A stretch of DNA of 64,000 bases, from the NCBI GenBank assembly GCA_037349315.1, contig JBAIAC010000042.1, positions 1,116,001 to 1,180,000 on the forward strand. Reading direction: 5' to 3'. Numbering within the stretch: position 1 is the first letter of the stretch; every line of letters starts with the position of its first letter. Shown one piece after another: positions 10,491-21,063 of this stretch. Made by a program: the position numbers and the translations under genes. Source of the stretch: Chelydra serpentina. Taxonomy: Eukaryota; Chordata; Testudines; Chelydridae. The notes beneath the pieces are model-generated. The model ran no database searches. It saw only the letters and a list, made by a program, of their open reading frames with translations, and had not been told where the DNA came from.

Positions 10491-11219
10491 CACCCTGCTC
10501 ATCACCATCTGCCCTTTGTGTGAGAGAGCTTTGTCTGTGCCAAACACACACACACTGACACTTGCTTCTGGGTTTGCAGTCACCGCAGGGTAGCAATAGG
10601 CCCATTCTGCCCTCAGACCGTCTGAGCATCCGCCTGGAGCATCCAGCCGCTGGTCCCCTGGACACCTGTATTATTCACAGATTCCCTGCTTCCACAGGAA
10701 CAGTTCCACCTCAGATCACTGCTCCGCTTAACACACAGCACTTATGTATGTTCATAGTGAAATCAAGGATCAGTTTAACAAAGCAGAGATTCAAGTAGAA
10801 GTCTTGGAAACAAATGGTTATATATAAAATAAAATCATAACATATATTCTAAATCCTAGACTTATTTAACAAGATATTCTCCTGTCTAACCATGTCCTGC
10901 TCACCCGAAATCCTAGCAGCATTGTACAGCCAGGAAGAGTGCGACCTTTCTTTCATGAGACACCCCGCTGTTTGTTTGTTCCTATAGATTTCTATTTTTG
11001 TGGATTTTGCAATCTCCCAATTTTCACCTCGCTCAGTACTCACATAGTATCCACCATGAGGCACACAATACACAGATGGCCAGACAGGGGGAGAACCTTA
11101 GTTACCACCTGCCTGAAAGTTCCTGAAACCTTCTGGTGACCTGTATTAACTCCAAGACCTTAAGAACATCGAATTCAGACTGGAACAGGTGCAGAGAAGA
11201 GCTACTAGGATGATTGGGG
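10491..11219. other. Intergenic; CR1 scrap at its right end
   Basis: No gene is seen. A candidate polyadenylation signal AATAAA at about 10828-10833 could serve KLRB1-like A but is 1.6 kb from the stop. The final 50 bases (ggtgcagagaagagctacta) match CR1 3' coding sequence. Confidence 0.45.
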
Positions 11220-12289
11220 TGTGACGGGTTGGACTCCCCTTTTGGGGTGCCACTGGATGTGCTGGGGTCCCACTGAGCCTGCCTGTCCCACCAGCCTGGA
11301 TTCCCCTTACTCTGTGCTACTGTGACAGGCTCTCAAGCCCCCTTCCAGCACACACACAGGTAGGGACACACCCAGCTGTAGAATCACACACAGACTGCAA
11401 TCAGCGCTCTGTGGGAGGATTCAGCTAGGGGATTGCCCAGCACCCCTGTGCACACACCCTCTTGAGTGTGTTGTAGGAGCAGCAGTGATGTGTAGGCTCT
11501 GTATAACCTGTGTGCTTAAAAGGTCTGTTACACCTCCCCCCCCCCCACTTTTGTCTCCCCTCCCTCTTTGATCCAGGCTCCACCTGGAAGAACAGGGTCC
11601 GGGGGCCTTATTTAGCCCAGGTTGCTGCCATTGGGGTGAAAGCCCAGCGGGGTACAGGACGATATGATGATTGGGATGGGAATAGGGATGGGTTGGGGGT
11701 AGGGCCACTCCACCTGTGAAGTGGCTTTCCCAGTCCCCCTCCCTCCCGGAATGCTTGTGGGATGAATGGGGCTTGAACAGCTGGAAGACCAGAAGAGCTC
11801 CCAGGTAGACAAGGTGTCTGGGATTCTAATCAGGCAGCGCTCACACACCCAATGCATGGACACTGCCCGAGGTGGAGTGTGACCAACCAGACGCGGCCAA
11901 GTCATCTCTAGTCTCAGGCCATGAGGAGCAGGTCCTTAAAAGGGGAAGGGGCCATGTGGTCAGGACTCTCAAGCTTGTACCTCCCGTGAAGGCCCTTCGC
12001 CCGGACCGCCTGGCCAGTGGTTCGCCGCGTTGCATTCCATCGTGCCTCGGGAAGACTTACCTTCATCACACCATCCATTGCAGTGCTGTGGGACACTTAC
12101 CTTGAAGGACCTTGACATCTCCAGTGACGTGCCTGTTCTGGGAGCGTGAGTATGCGAGTGTGAGTGTACCGGTCCCCCCCACTCTTTGGAGCTTAGCTAT
12201 CAGTATAATAAACGTGCTGCTTTTCTGCCAAACTCTGGTGGGTCATTAGTCCTCCCTAAGCTTACTAGCTGGCCCAATTTCGGGTAACA
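11220..12289 (+). mobile_element. LTR of a reptilian LTR retroelement
   Basis: The segment starts tgtgacgggttgg and ends cgggtaaca, the TG...CA layout of an LTR. AATAAA lies at 12207-12212, shortly before the 3' end. A candidate primer-binding site follows at 12294-12311. The same tgtgacgggtt start recurs at about 23447 and 32436, so it marks a dispersed family. Confidence 0.6.
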
Positions 12290-12935
12290 TTAATGGTGGC
12301 GAATGCGGGCAGCTTACTGGAGGATTTGACCCAAGAGGAGGGGTCCCCTGGTGCTCCCCGGTGCTCTCTTGGGTAGGTCCCGCTCGAGCCTGTGTAAAAA
12401 GTGGTAGGCTAGCAACCCACTGCAGGGAGAAAAGGAAGCTGCTGCTAAGTATGCCACTGTGGGGCAAGGGGAAGGAAAAGGCGAAGCAGCCCGAGCAAGA
12501 AGACACCCCCCCCCCTTGGGGAGCGGCGCCACCGTCCAGGGTGTTGTTAGAATGGCTCCAAAAGAAAGGGGCAGACCCCTGGATGCCAGGGGCGTTTCCA
12601 CCTGGGAGCACAATTCAAGAGTTGGAGAAGGAACGGGATATGTGGAAGGCGCAGGCTCCGGCTGCTAGCGACCAAGCGACTTCGCTCTCTGTAGCCACAG
12701 TACAGGTGACGGCAACAGAGGAGGAGCGGGAGCGGGTGGAAGTAGAGAATGCCGCTCTGAGCCAAGCAGTTACCTGCCTGAAGGATCTGGTCCTGGAAGG
12801 CTCCACCTGGAAGAACAGGGTCCGGGGGCCTTATTTAGCCCAGGTTGCCGCCATTGGGGTGAAAGCCCATGGGGGTGCAGGACGATATGATGATTGGGAT
12901 GGGAATAGGGATGGGTTGGGGGTAGGGCCCTGCCC
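12290..12935 (+). pseudogene. Internal remnant of the LTR element, joined to LTR sequence
   Basis: An open frame runs from 12361 through this segment and encodes a proline- and glutamate-rich product with a coiled-coil-like stretch (QELEKERDMW, EEERERVEVENAAL). It may be a gag-type leader protein fragment, but I do not recognise a family. At about 12798 the frame enters a copy of LTR sequence also present at 11575-11712. The element has therefore probably lost most of its body, joining the 5' internal region to the middle of the other LTR. Confidence 0.45.
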
Positions 12936-13409
12936 CCTTCTGGAGACAGCTAGGGCACAACGCTGGAGGAGCAGGCAGCGGCTGAGTTCCTCACCTTCCC
13001 AGGGGTGGTGGGACTCAGGTTTTGGGCGTCACCCCTGGAGTGGTGGGGTGGCAGGCTCTGGCTGCCCGTCTTCAGGCTCCATCCCTGTTCCCTGCCCTGG
13101 CCATGGGGCTTTGGCCCCCCACTCTCTCCCCCAAATCCATCACTCCTGGCCCCTATTGCCTACCCTGGCCCCCCATCCAGGGCTTAGTTTGTCTCCAGGC
13201 CTGCTGGGGCTGAGTAAAAGTGATACTTTTATGTTTGTTAATATCGCTTTTCACAACAGACTTACTGGCTAGCAATAAATAAATTACAATGATTTGGATG
13301 GGTCTATGCGCATATTTATTTGTTTTTCTTAAAACTAATTAAGTATTTTAGGAAAAAATGTGAGAACGGCCAACAGCAAGGGTTGTGGGCTGCACTCTGA
13401 GGATACCAA
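12936..13409. other. Intergenic; no feature recognised
   Basis: GC-rich to about 13210, then AT-rich. The open reading here is a continuation of the repeat frame and shows no domain. Confidence 0.4.
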
Positions 13410-13785
13410 AAAAATTGTAAAGAAAAACTTGTAGCACCTTAGAGACTAACAAATTTATTTCAGCATAAGCTTTCGTGGGTTAATACCCACTTCATCAGAT
13501 GCATGGAATGAAATACACTGTAGCCAGATATTTATACAGTCAGAGAAACATGATAAGGTCCAGGTGTATAGACCAATCTTAAGAGGCTAATTAGTTGAGA
13601 GGAAACATGACAGCAGGGGAAGAAAAAACTTTTGAAGTGATAAACAAGATGGTCACACAGGTGTGAATGAGGATCGTTAACTTAAGGGAAATAGATTCAA
13701 TTAACATAATGGCCGAGCCATTCCAAATCTCAATTTAATCCGGAGGCAACGCAATCTAGTTTGCATATCAATTCGACTTCAATAG
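13410..13785 (-). mobile_element. Penelope-like element 3' end, interrupted by ERV1
   Basis: The reverse strand matches the Penelope-like copy at 35060-35420. It has the same terminal untranslated sequence (cgaaagcttatgctgaaat, acaaatttgttagtctc) and the end of the endonuclease frame (VELICKLD, DLEWLGHYVN). A short in-frame piece encoding LARETIEV lies across ERV1 at 20245-20262. ERV1 thus inserted into this older element. A stop inside the frame shows decay. Confidence 0.8.
13782..13785. repeat. ERV1 target-site duplication, left copy
   Basis: The bases atag immediately precede the left LTR and recur at 20245-20248. A 4-bp duplication fits gammaretrovirus-type integration. Confidence 0.85.
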
Positions 13786-14167
13786 TGTTACCGAAATATT
13801 GGGTCCGCCTAGCTGAGAGCCAATAACAGCCAGACAGGGATAAGGAAAGAGAAATACTTTATTCTGCAAAATAAGGGAAGTCTGTACCAAGTGACAGGAC
13901 TTCAATTATCATAGAAATTACAGGTCTTTTATACACACTTAGACAAAGCCCTGGTGTGTTAACATTTGATTGGTGCATGCTAGACCTCGAATGTCTGCTA
14001 TCTGGTCAGTAAAAACTGGTATAGAAATAACTATCTCAGCTGGAAAACACTATTCTTGTGTAGGCGAAGGACAACTGTAAAAATGCAAGGTCTTGCGTAG
14101 GCGAGGTGTCTACTTCCACCTAGTGGTCTCTGATTACCATGGCTGCTGACTGATTATGACTTTCACA
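13786..14167 (-). repeat. ERV1 3' LTR
   Basis: The 382-bp LTR has TG...CA ends. On the reverse strand a TATAAAA box is at 13927-13933 and AATAAA at 13858-13863, leaving a short R region. It differs from the 5' LTR at about six sites. Confidence 0.93.
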
Positions 14168-15857
14168 GTCCCCCCTCGGGCCTGACAAAAAACCCAAATT
14201 GTCAGGCCCGTTCCGCAATTTACGATCAAGTTGAAGGGACAGATACTGGGTTTTCCCTCGGGTAACAGAGCTTTTGGTAACAGCGGTACACAGACATTTT
14301 GCACATTGTAACATTACCCAAATAACACATAGAAAGAAAAGAAAAAAAATGATCCACTTAACAATTGTTCGGAAAAGCCCTGTAAACCATGACCCAAGGT
14401 CTGGGAGCAGATCCTCAAAACTAAAGGTATGATCGAGGGAGATAGCGTGAAAAACAACAGCAGCATTCTTAATAGCTCATAAATCCTTCTCAATTAAGCC
14501 AGAGTGATTAACATAAAAACAGCATTTTTCCCCAATGCGAGCACAAGCACCCCCCAATTCAGCATTCATAGCATCTAACACACGTCTATTTTGCAATATA
14601 ACTTCTGCTATTTTATCAACTTCTCCTTGTAACTTTTGAAAAACATCTATGGAGACATTAGCTATTTTTTCTAATTCAGCAGAAATATTTACAACAGCCT
14701 TTTCTAGCTCTGCTACTCCCAACCCAGGAATGAGCGCTCGAACAAAGGAATGAAACCCCGTTTGCCTGACCACGAGGGGATTCTCGGCACGCTTTGTTCG
14801 AGTCCTTATGGGGGGGTTGAAGAGCCTATGAGAATAGCTTCCCAGGTTAAGGATCTGACTTGAGTTTAATGTTTTATTTATTTGGACATCTGGTATTACT
14901 CGGGCCACACCACATCGACCCCGCCAACCTGGGGGAAGGGCTTTGTAGGCACTGTGGCCACAGATGAAATACAAGCCGGGGGTCTCTAAGTAAAGGGTAA
15001 GGGTACTTCCTGCAATTCGATGGCGCCAGTCCACCCTAACATCCCGGTGCTTAGAGTTACCTAGTATTCGGTCTTGACACCTCCAATGGGACACATTTAA
15101 GTGGCCTAGGGCATGGGTATTATTCAGGATGCCCCCACAGTAGGTAACAGCAAATAAGGTAGATATGAAACCTGTAAGTGTTCCCAGGTGTTTTGGACAA
15201 CCAGAAATCCTTTCGAGAGATAAGTGAGGCAACAGAATGCCAGAGTGAACATCCAGATAGTATGTATGTGTTTCATTTATGGGGCCTAATGGGCGGAATG
15301 ACGGAAGCCATTGCCCCTGATAACGCATGCCTGTTGATTTTACTATTAAAGCCCTTTGCTGAAGGCAAGGTGTATTCTGGGCTTTTTTTTGGAAACTTTA
15401 AGGGGTAAAGGGTCCCATTTCTAATATCAAACTGAAGGGTTTGGTTACAGGCCTCAGGGGGGAGATAACCCATTTCCCTCCCAGTTCCTTGATCATTCTC
15501 AAAACAAAGGGGCAATGTAAATCCAATCCCAAGAATATCAAAGAGAGGGACCCCCCTTGCCGCCCAGGAATAATGCCAAATCTCAGATGTTTTCCCATAG
15601 TTATTGTAATGGTGTTTCCCAACCCACACCCATTCAGTTTTCCGTACTACCTGTATGGAGAGTACTTCAGAGAGGTTTGCAGGTATACCCCATAGCCCTA
15701 TTCCTTCCTCAGAACGGGTATGGTGGCACAGCCAGCAATCAGATAAGTGTCCCAGTGTGGCCAGTCGTTGCAGGGACCTGGCTGCTGGGTGGGGGTTGGC
15801 CTGTAGAAAGGGCAAAATTAAAAGAAGTAGCCACTGTATCACTGGCTGCGAATTCAT
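14120..15857 (-). pseudogene. env: ERV1 env, frameshifted and with an in-frame stop
   Basis: The surface subunit starts at 15857 with a hydrophobic signal peptide and contains the CWLC motif near residue 42. The first frame ends at 15273; the frame continues from 15328 shifted by one, so a frameshift lies in the overlap. The second frame has an RTKR furin-type site near 14790, a fusion-peptide-like stretch, heptad-type helices and a CX6CC motif (CARIGEKCC) near 14530-14555. It is then cut by a TGA at 14477-14479. The membrane span and tail follow in the same frame to 14120, inside the LTR. Both lesions are also in ERV2, so they predate the insertions. Confidence 0.9.
14168..14177 (-). promoter_or_regulatory. 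ERV1 polypurine tract
   Basis: On the reverse strand gaggggggac directly precedes the LTR start. This is the expected primer for plus-strand DNA synthesis. It is conserved in ERV2 at 36623-36632. Confidence 0.85.
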
Positions 15858-15869
15858 AATTATACAGTC

Positions 15870-17021
15870 TCAGGATTTAGTCCATCTGAACAAGAGTTTC
15901 AGTCCTTCCAGAGGTTCAGCTTTCCAAGTATCGTCTGCTTCTGGCTCTTCCGGGTCGCGGTGGGAAGAGCTGGCGGGGCTCCCTCGAAGTCCGGAGTCGT
16001 CTGCTTCTGGCCCCGGCCTAGGGGCTCGCTTGACTCGGGTGTGGTGAATCCAAGTGTCTCGTTCCCTCACTCGAATGGCAGTATGGGAAGTAAGAAGGAC
16101 TTGGAAAGGGCCCGCCCACCGGGGTTGGAGAGGTTCGTGTTTCCACTCTTTTACATAGACCCAATCCCCTGGCTTGATCCGGTGAGCAGGCACATCAGCA
16201 GGTAGGGACTGAAATTGAGCTGCATACCTGTGGAGAGACATGAGAGTGGTTTGGAGGGAAATAACATATCTGGTCAGCTCCTCGTCATCCCATGTAGCCA
16301 AATCAGTCACAGGTCCTGGGTCGGCAAATCCGGTGTATGGCCTGCCAAATAAAAGTTCAAAAGGTGAAAGACAGAGTCTGCCCCTAGGGGCAGTGCGGAC
16401 TGCCAAGAGGGCCAGAGGCAGGGCCTGAAGCCACTTCAACCCAGTCTGTGCACACAGTTTGGAGAGTTTTAGTTTTAAGGTTTGGTTCATTCTTTCCACT
16501 TGTCCAGATGATGGTGGTCTCCAAGGGGTGTGTAGAAGCCAGGAAATACCTAGGGCCTTAGCAATGTATTGAATAACTTGGGCAGTAAAGTGTGTTCCTT
16601 GATCAGAGTCAATAGACCTAGGAGGCCCAAACCTAGGAATGACGTGGTTTAGTAAGGTCTTTCCTACTTCCAATGCAGTTGCTCGTCTGGTTGGAAATGC
16701 TTCAGTCCAGCCAGTCAGTTGGCACACAATCACAATCACAAGAAGATACTGGTAGCCTTGGCACTTAGGCATTTCTGAGTAGTCAATTTGGAGCCATTCA
16801 AAGGGCGTGTATGCCCATAACCTTGCACCGGGGGGGCCTTTTGGTTCCCCCCTTGGATTGAATTTTGCACAAATGTCACAGGTAGCAAGAACTCGTTTAG
16901 CTTCCTGGAATACCCCAGGGGCATACCAAAGTCTATTTATAGTAGCAGCCATAGCCTCTACTCCACCGTGTGTTTCTTGGTGTAATTTAAGTAGGGCAGG
17001 CCTCAAAGCAGCTCTGGGCAA
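15870..17021 (-). CDS. pol: ERV1 integrase open frame (part of pol)
   Basis: A 383-codon open frame within pol. It shows the HX3H...CX2C zinc motif (HQETH, CDIC), then the catalytic aspartates in LQIDYSEMP and SIDSDQGTHFTA, and the glutamate in SGQVERMNQT with the D,D-35-E spacing. A GPF-type C-terminal domain (WAGPFQV) follows. It has two extra residues (IV) compared with ERV2. It would normally be made as part of Gag-Pol, which cannot be translated here because of upstream stops. Independent expression is not shown by the sequence. Confidence 0.88.
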   Translation of the reverse strand: MPRAALRPALLKLHQETHGGVEAMAATINRLWYAPGVFQEAKRVLATCDICAKFNPRGEPKGPPGARLWAYTPFEWLQIDYSEMPKCQGYQYLLVIVIVCQLTGWTEAFPTRRATALEVGKTLLNHVIPRFGPPRSIDSDQGTHFTAQVIQYIAKALGISWLLHTPWRPPSSGQVERMNQTLKLKLSKLCAQTGLKWLQALPLALLAVRTAPRGRLCLSPFELLFGRPYTGFADPGPVTDLATWDDEELTRYVISLQTTLMSLHRYAAQFQSLPADVPAHRIKPGDWVYVKEWKHEPLQPRWAGPFQVLLTSHTAIRVRERDTWIHHTRVKRAPRPGPEADDSGLRGSPASSSHRDPEEPEADDTWKAEPLEGLKLLFRWTKS

Positions 17022-18252
17022 GGCTCTTCTCCCATCAGGCTCTGCCCAAAGTTAGCCTGTGGCATGGCAAACGCCAAAGGCATATTTCGCGTCAGTATAA
17101 ATGTTTACAGACTGACCTGCTGCCAACTTACATGCTCGGGTGAGTGCTATTAATTCTGCCGCCTGGGCTGAGGTGGAGGGTCCCAGAGGCGCAGACTGTA
17201 ATACCTCAAACTGAGTAGTTACTGCAAATCCAGATATCCGTTGACCCTCCACGACCCTCGCAGAGCCATCTGTGTACAGTTCCAGCTCAGCATTTGGAAT
17301 GGGCATATCTGAAAGATCTGGTCGGGGTTTTTCTTGATGTTGCACTACTTGAAGACGAGTTCAGGTCAGCTGTTCTGATCTCCCAGTCTCTGGATCCGTC
17401 CATGTAAATGCAAAAATATCCCAGCTATCTTGATCTAGAGGAATACTGAAAAAGGCATTACACAAATCTATCACAGAATAACATACGGTACCTGCTGGGA
17501 TGGCAGTCAGGATCGTATAAGGATTAGGTACCACATTGTGTTTTGCTTGTACAACCTTATTTACTGCACGTAAATCTTGGACAAATCGGTATACCGGTTT
17601 CCCATCTGGATCCATGTCAGGTTTTCTTACTGGCAGGATGGGAGTATTAAAAGGAGATTTGGTACGAATAAGTACCCCCATCCGTAGGAATGTACTGATA
17701 AGTTCTTGAAGGCCAAACAAAGCTTCTCGGGAGATGGGATACTGACGAATCCGAGGAATTTCAATGCCTGCTCTCAGGGTTATTTTTACTGGATCTGTCT
17801 GTAGAATTCCCAAATCTGCTTTTGAAGTGCCCCATAGGGAGGCTTTCACCTCCTGTCTGAGTCGCTCGGGTATGTCCATCGGGCCCATAGGCAGGATCTG
17901 GTCCTCCGAAGCCTGGGTCAACGCAGCACATAGTTGGGGAAGTTGGCGTTGAGGTAACCGGACAATAATTTTATCATCTGAAAAGAAAATCTGAGCACGT
18001 AGTTTACATAACAGATCTCTGCCCAAGAGATTAACCGGAGAGTCTGGTGCTAGCAAAAATGCATGGGAGACAGAGATATCAGAGATTTCTACAGTAGCCT
18101 CCTGTAATACAGAACAGTCAAATGGCTTTCCACCTATACCCATTACCGGAATGTTTTCGTTTGTGAGGCTTCACTTCTTTGGCTTGGTAGTAACAGTAGA
18201 AAGTGCAGCTCCCTTGATCCAAAATCATTCCTCACTATCAACGGCGTCTGTT
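15870..18252 (-). pseudogene. pol: ERV1 pro-pol with shared internal deletions
   Basis: The protease end is recognisable by NLLGRDLLCKL, but its expected DTG active site reads IKG at 18210-18218 and stops flank it. Reverse transcriptase reads through the fingers to FAFTWTD and SEQLT, then meets a TGA at 17361-17363. Just beyond, the frame jumps from TRL directly to the RNase H linker. The YxDD catalytic region, thumb and connection are missing. RNase H keeps YTDGS and ELIAL but ends early at HATG followed by a stop, and then joins integrase. All pieces share one frame, so both deletions are in frame. Confidence 0.9.
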
Positions 18253-19415
18253 CTTTCCACAGCCATTTGTTGCTGCGGTCAGTCTGGCCGGCGGGGCTGT
18301 CTCCCGGTACGTCGGTTTGGACACTCCCTCTTCCAGTGACCGAGCTGCTTACAATAGTTACACATATCATTGGCGCGACTCAGGGCCCCCCCCTTTTCCG
18401 TTTTAGGTTGCCACTTGGGGGGTCCCCTCCACCCTCCTTGTTTCTCATTTCTATTTCCAGCATTTACAAGGGCTGCCAGCATTCTCACCTGCTTGGTCTC
18501 TTGGATATTTTGCCTTGTGTGATATACACAGGTAGCCATGCTTACCAGCTTACAGCCATTGTTATACCAGCTCTTCCAGGGACTTTCCTTCTGCTCCCTC
18601 GAGACGCTGCAATCGCTTCTTGATGTCCGGGGCTGACTGAGAAATAAAAATAAGCCGGACCATGGACTGTGTGTCCGCGGCCTTGGGGTCTATGTTAGTA
18701 TAAATACAAAATGCTTTACAAAGTCTCTCGTAAAAGTCGGAAGGGTGCTCTTCTTTCCCCTGCACAGTATTATGGACCTTTGACCAGTCTAGAGTTTGTT
18801 CCCTTCCTTGTTTTATACCTGTTAGAATATAGTCAAAAAAATTTTTTAGCTCCCTCATGTTGGTTGGATTGTTCGGATTCCATTGGGTCGGATTGTCGAG
18901 AGTTATAAAGGCACGTTAATGCCTGGCAGTGATTTGTAGATTTTACAGCTTCTTGGGCACTCAAGCCCCCCTTCTACTTGGCCGCCAGCCAGGTCTTAGC
19001 TGCGGAGCAGTGTCTTATCTTTTTCTTCCTTTTTTTTTTTGGACTGAGCTTCCTAGTTACAATTAACTCGTTCTGTTCCTTTTTTTCCTTCTCGGCTTCT
19101 TTTAACCTAGAAAGGAAATCTTCACTCTCCACTCATACCTTTGTCCAAAAAAATAATAATAAACACATATACATTACAGCATTATATAATACTTTAGTCT
19201 TATTATTTAATATACCAGGCGCAATGGAGTTTAGTAAGTTGGAATGTCAAAGGAGCCGTACTCGGCCAATCAGTTCCCAGGGCTGGCCAACCCTGAGTGC
19301 AAAGTTGTAAAAAGCGTTTCTTTGATATCCCTCTTTGAACACCTGGCAATGGCCATTTACTTAACATATAATTCAAAGGACTGTCCTTAGAGGGTTTACT
19401 CTGAGATCCACCCAT
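18253..19415 (-). pseudogene. gag: ERV1 gag, truncated and stop-containing
   Basis: The matrix start at 19415 reads MGGSQSK, a myristoylation-type N-terminus, and stops after about 71 codons at 19203. The 19200-18900 stretch has multiple stops and lysine-rich fragments. Capsid C-terminal sequence with a major-homology-like region (FYERLCKAF) is open at 18562-18858. Nucleocapsid carries one CCHC box (CNYCKQLGHWKREC) at 18321-18362. The span is much shorter than a normal gammaretroviral gag, so most of the capsid N-terminal half is missing or unrecognisable. ERV2 shares the pattern. Confidence 0.85.
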
Positions 19416-19839
19416 CTTTCTCCTGACACTCAAACAGAGAATTAAACAGAAAAACAGAGGGAATTATGATCTAACAAAAAAAACAGAACTAGTACAGATT
19501 TTCCCTACTCACACTGACTGCTACAGGGGATGGGACAGAAGGATCTCAATTCAACCTCAGCGCTTCATCGCACGCTATGGCTTCCACTCTGAGGAATTAT
19601 GAACGAGAGGCTCAGTCCCGCCCACACACCCAACATCCAGATGAATGAGACAGAAAATATTAACCAGTTAACCAGAACCAGAACCAGAACAGATAGTGTT
19701 TCCTTATCCTATTAGGACTCACCTTATCGGAGCATGAACCCCAGGGGCTGCGGTGAAGTCAGAAAGAGGGGCTAAGCACCCCGTTGGCGCCGTTCCTAGT
19801 TCGCCGCAGCCGTCCGAAGTCGAATGTCCGAGCTAGGAG

Positions 19840-19857
19840 GTCCCTTCGTGGTTGCCA
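19840..19857 (-). promoter_or_regulatory. ERV1 primer-binding site, tRNA-Arg(CCG)-like
   Basis: Read on the reverse strand the site is TGGCAACCACGAAGGGAC, five bases after the 5' LTR. From memory of vertebrate tRNA sequences it matches the 3' end of tRNA-Arg(CCG) at 17 of 18 bases. Confidence 0.75.
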
Positions 19858-19862
19858 AAAAC

Positions 19863-20244
19863 TGTTACCGAAATATCGGGTCCGCCTAGCTGAGAGCCAA
19901 TAACAGCCAGACAGGGATAAGGAAAGAGAAATACTTTATTCTGCAAAATAAGGGAAGTCTGTACCAAGTGACAGGACTTCAATTATCATAGAAATTACAG
20001 GTCTTTTATACACACTTAGACAAAGCCCTGGTGTGTTAACATTTGATTGGTGCATGCTAGACCTCGAATGTCTGCTATCTGGTCAGTAAAAACTGGTATA
20101 GAAATAACTATCTCAGCTGGAAAACACTATTCTTGTGTAGGCGAAGGAGAACTGTAAAAATGCAAGGTCTTGCGTAAGGGAGGAGTCTACTTCCCCCTAG
20201 TGGTCTCTGATTACCATGGCTGCTGACTGATTATGACTTTCACA
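19863..20244 (-). repeat. ERV1 5' LTR
   Basis: The 382-bp LTR has TATAAAA on the reverse strand at 20004-20010 and AATAAA at 19935-19940. Its outer end is about 40 bases from the CpG-rich region of the CLEC2-like gene and it points away from that gene. Confidence 0.93.
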
Positions 20245-20248
20245 ATAG
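20245..20248. repeat. ERV1 target-site duplication, right copy
   Basis: atag, identical to 13782-13785. Confidence 0.85.
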
Positions 20249-20279
20249 TTTCTCGCGAGCTTTTCCTTGCCCTATCAGT

Positions 20280-20900
20280 GGATAGTGTATCAGTTGGGAG
20301 GAGCGCGCGTAGCGCGCGCGCGGGAACTGGCTGCTGATCTGTCCCTGTGCCGCGCGGCTGCGGCGCCGCCAGGTAAGATGCTCCCGGCGGGTTCCAGCGC
20401 GCGGCGGTGGCCGGGGCCCGGCCGCTCAGGGCGCGTGTCGGGGGAGGGGAGCGCTGGCTGCCGCGTGCGCTGAGGGATCAGCCCCCCCCCCCGTTACTGC
20501 CCTTCCCCAGCTCGGGACTGGCCCGAGCCCCACGCGCTGAGCTGGGGGGGGCACCGCACCGCACCAGCACAGTCCTGCCTTTCCCCGCCACGGGAGCAGA
20601 GCCGGTCCCCCCCCTCCCCGTTGCTGGGTGACCGGGCAGTGAGACGGACCCCCCCCTCCCCGCGTGTGCTTTGATGGGAAACAGGCACCCGGGGGCTGAG
20701 CATCGCGGCTCCCCCTTGCCGGGCCGCTGCCCCCTTTGCTCTCTGCTGGCTCCTGCTGCTGGCGGGGGGGGGGCTCTGCTTCCCCCCACCCCCAGCTGGG
20801 TGCCTGTCGCGGGCTGGCGGGGCCCGTAGCAGATCCGGTCTCTGAAGCCCGGGGGGCGAGGGGGGGGGGCGGATGGGCCGATGGGGGTTAAGGGGGGTTA
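20280..20900 (+). promoter_or_regulatory. CpG-rich promoter region of the CLEC2-like gene
   Basis: The segment is very GC-rich with dense CpG (for example agcgcgcgcgcggg near 20310-20325) and G/C runs, against an AT-richer background. It lies 160-780 bases upstream of the CLEC2-like start codon. It is probably the promoter and may hold a 5' untranslated exon. A leaky open frame from 20267 shows no protein family. No TATA box is evident. Confidence 0.6.
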
Positions 20901-21063
20901 ATCATCATGGCACCACCTCTGGCAGGGAACGAGAAATCGCCCCCCGCCCCACCCCTGACCTGTCCTGGAGTCCTCAGCAGGGAGGGGGAGCCAGGGCCAG
21001 GTCCCGGCTTGGCAGCTGCTGAATGGGGCCCAGTCGGACCGAGAGGAGCCGATCCCAGCCCAA

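Larger units (their letters stand above)
13786..20244 (-). mobile_element. ERV1: gammaretrovirus-like provirus, full span, coding-defective
   Basis: The 6.46-kb provirus runs right to left: 5' LTR 19863-20244, primer site 19840-19857, gag, pro-pol, env, polypurine tract, 3' LTR 13786-14167. The class follows from the CWLC motif in the surface Env, the CX6CC motif in the transmembrane Env, the single CCHC box in nucleocapsid and the 4-bp target duplication. The two LTRs differ at about six positions in 382 by eye, so the insertion is young but not brand-new. Gag, protease, reverse transcriptase, RNase H and env are all damaged; only integrase is a long open frame. It shares nearly all lesions with ERV2. 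Confidence 0.95.

Noticed and set aside
9758..10593. Several long overlapping open frames (up to 232 codons) on both strands
   Set aside because: They lie in GC-rich MITE sequence with about 60-bp tandem units; frames on both strands and in several phases are open at once, with no domain.
12361..13272. 303-codon open frame as a host gene
   Set aside because: It begins beside an LTR end and primer-site-like sequence, then runs into a copy of LTR sequence. A host gene is not supported.
20267..20789. Open frames in the CpG-rich region as coding exons
   Set aside because: Composition explains them; none joins in phase to the CLEC2-like exons, whereas the ATG at 21064 does.
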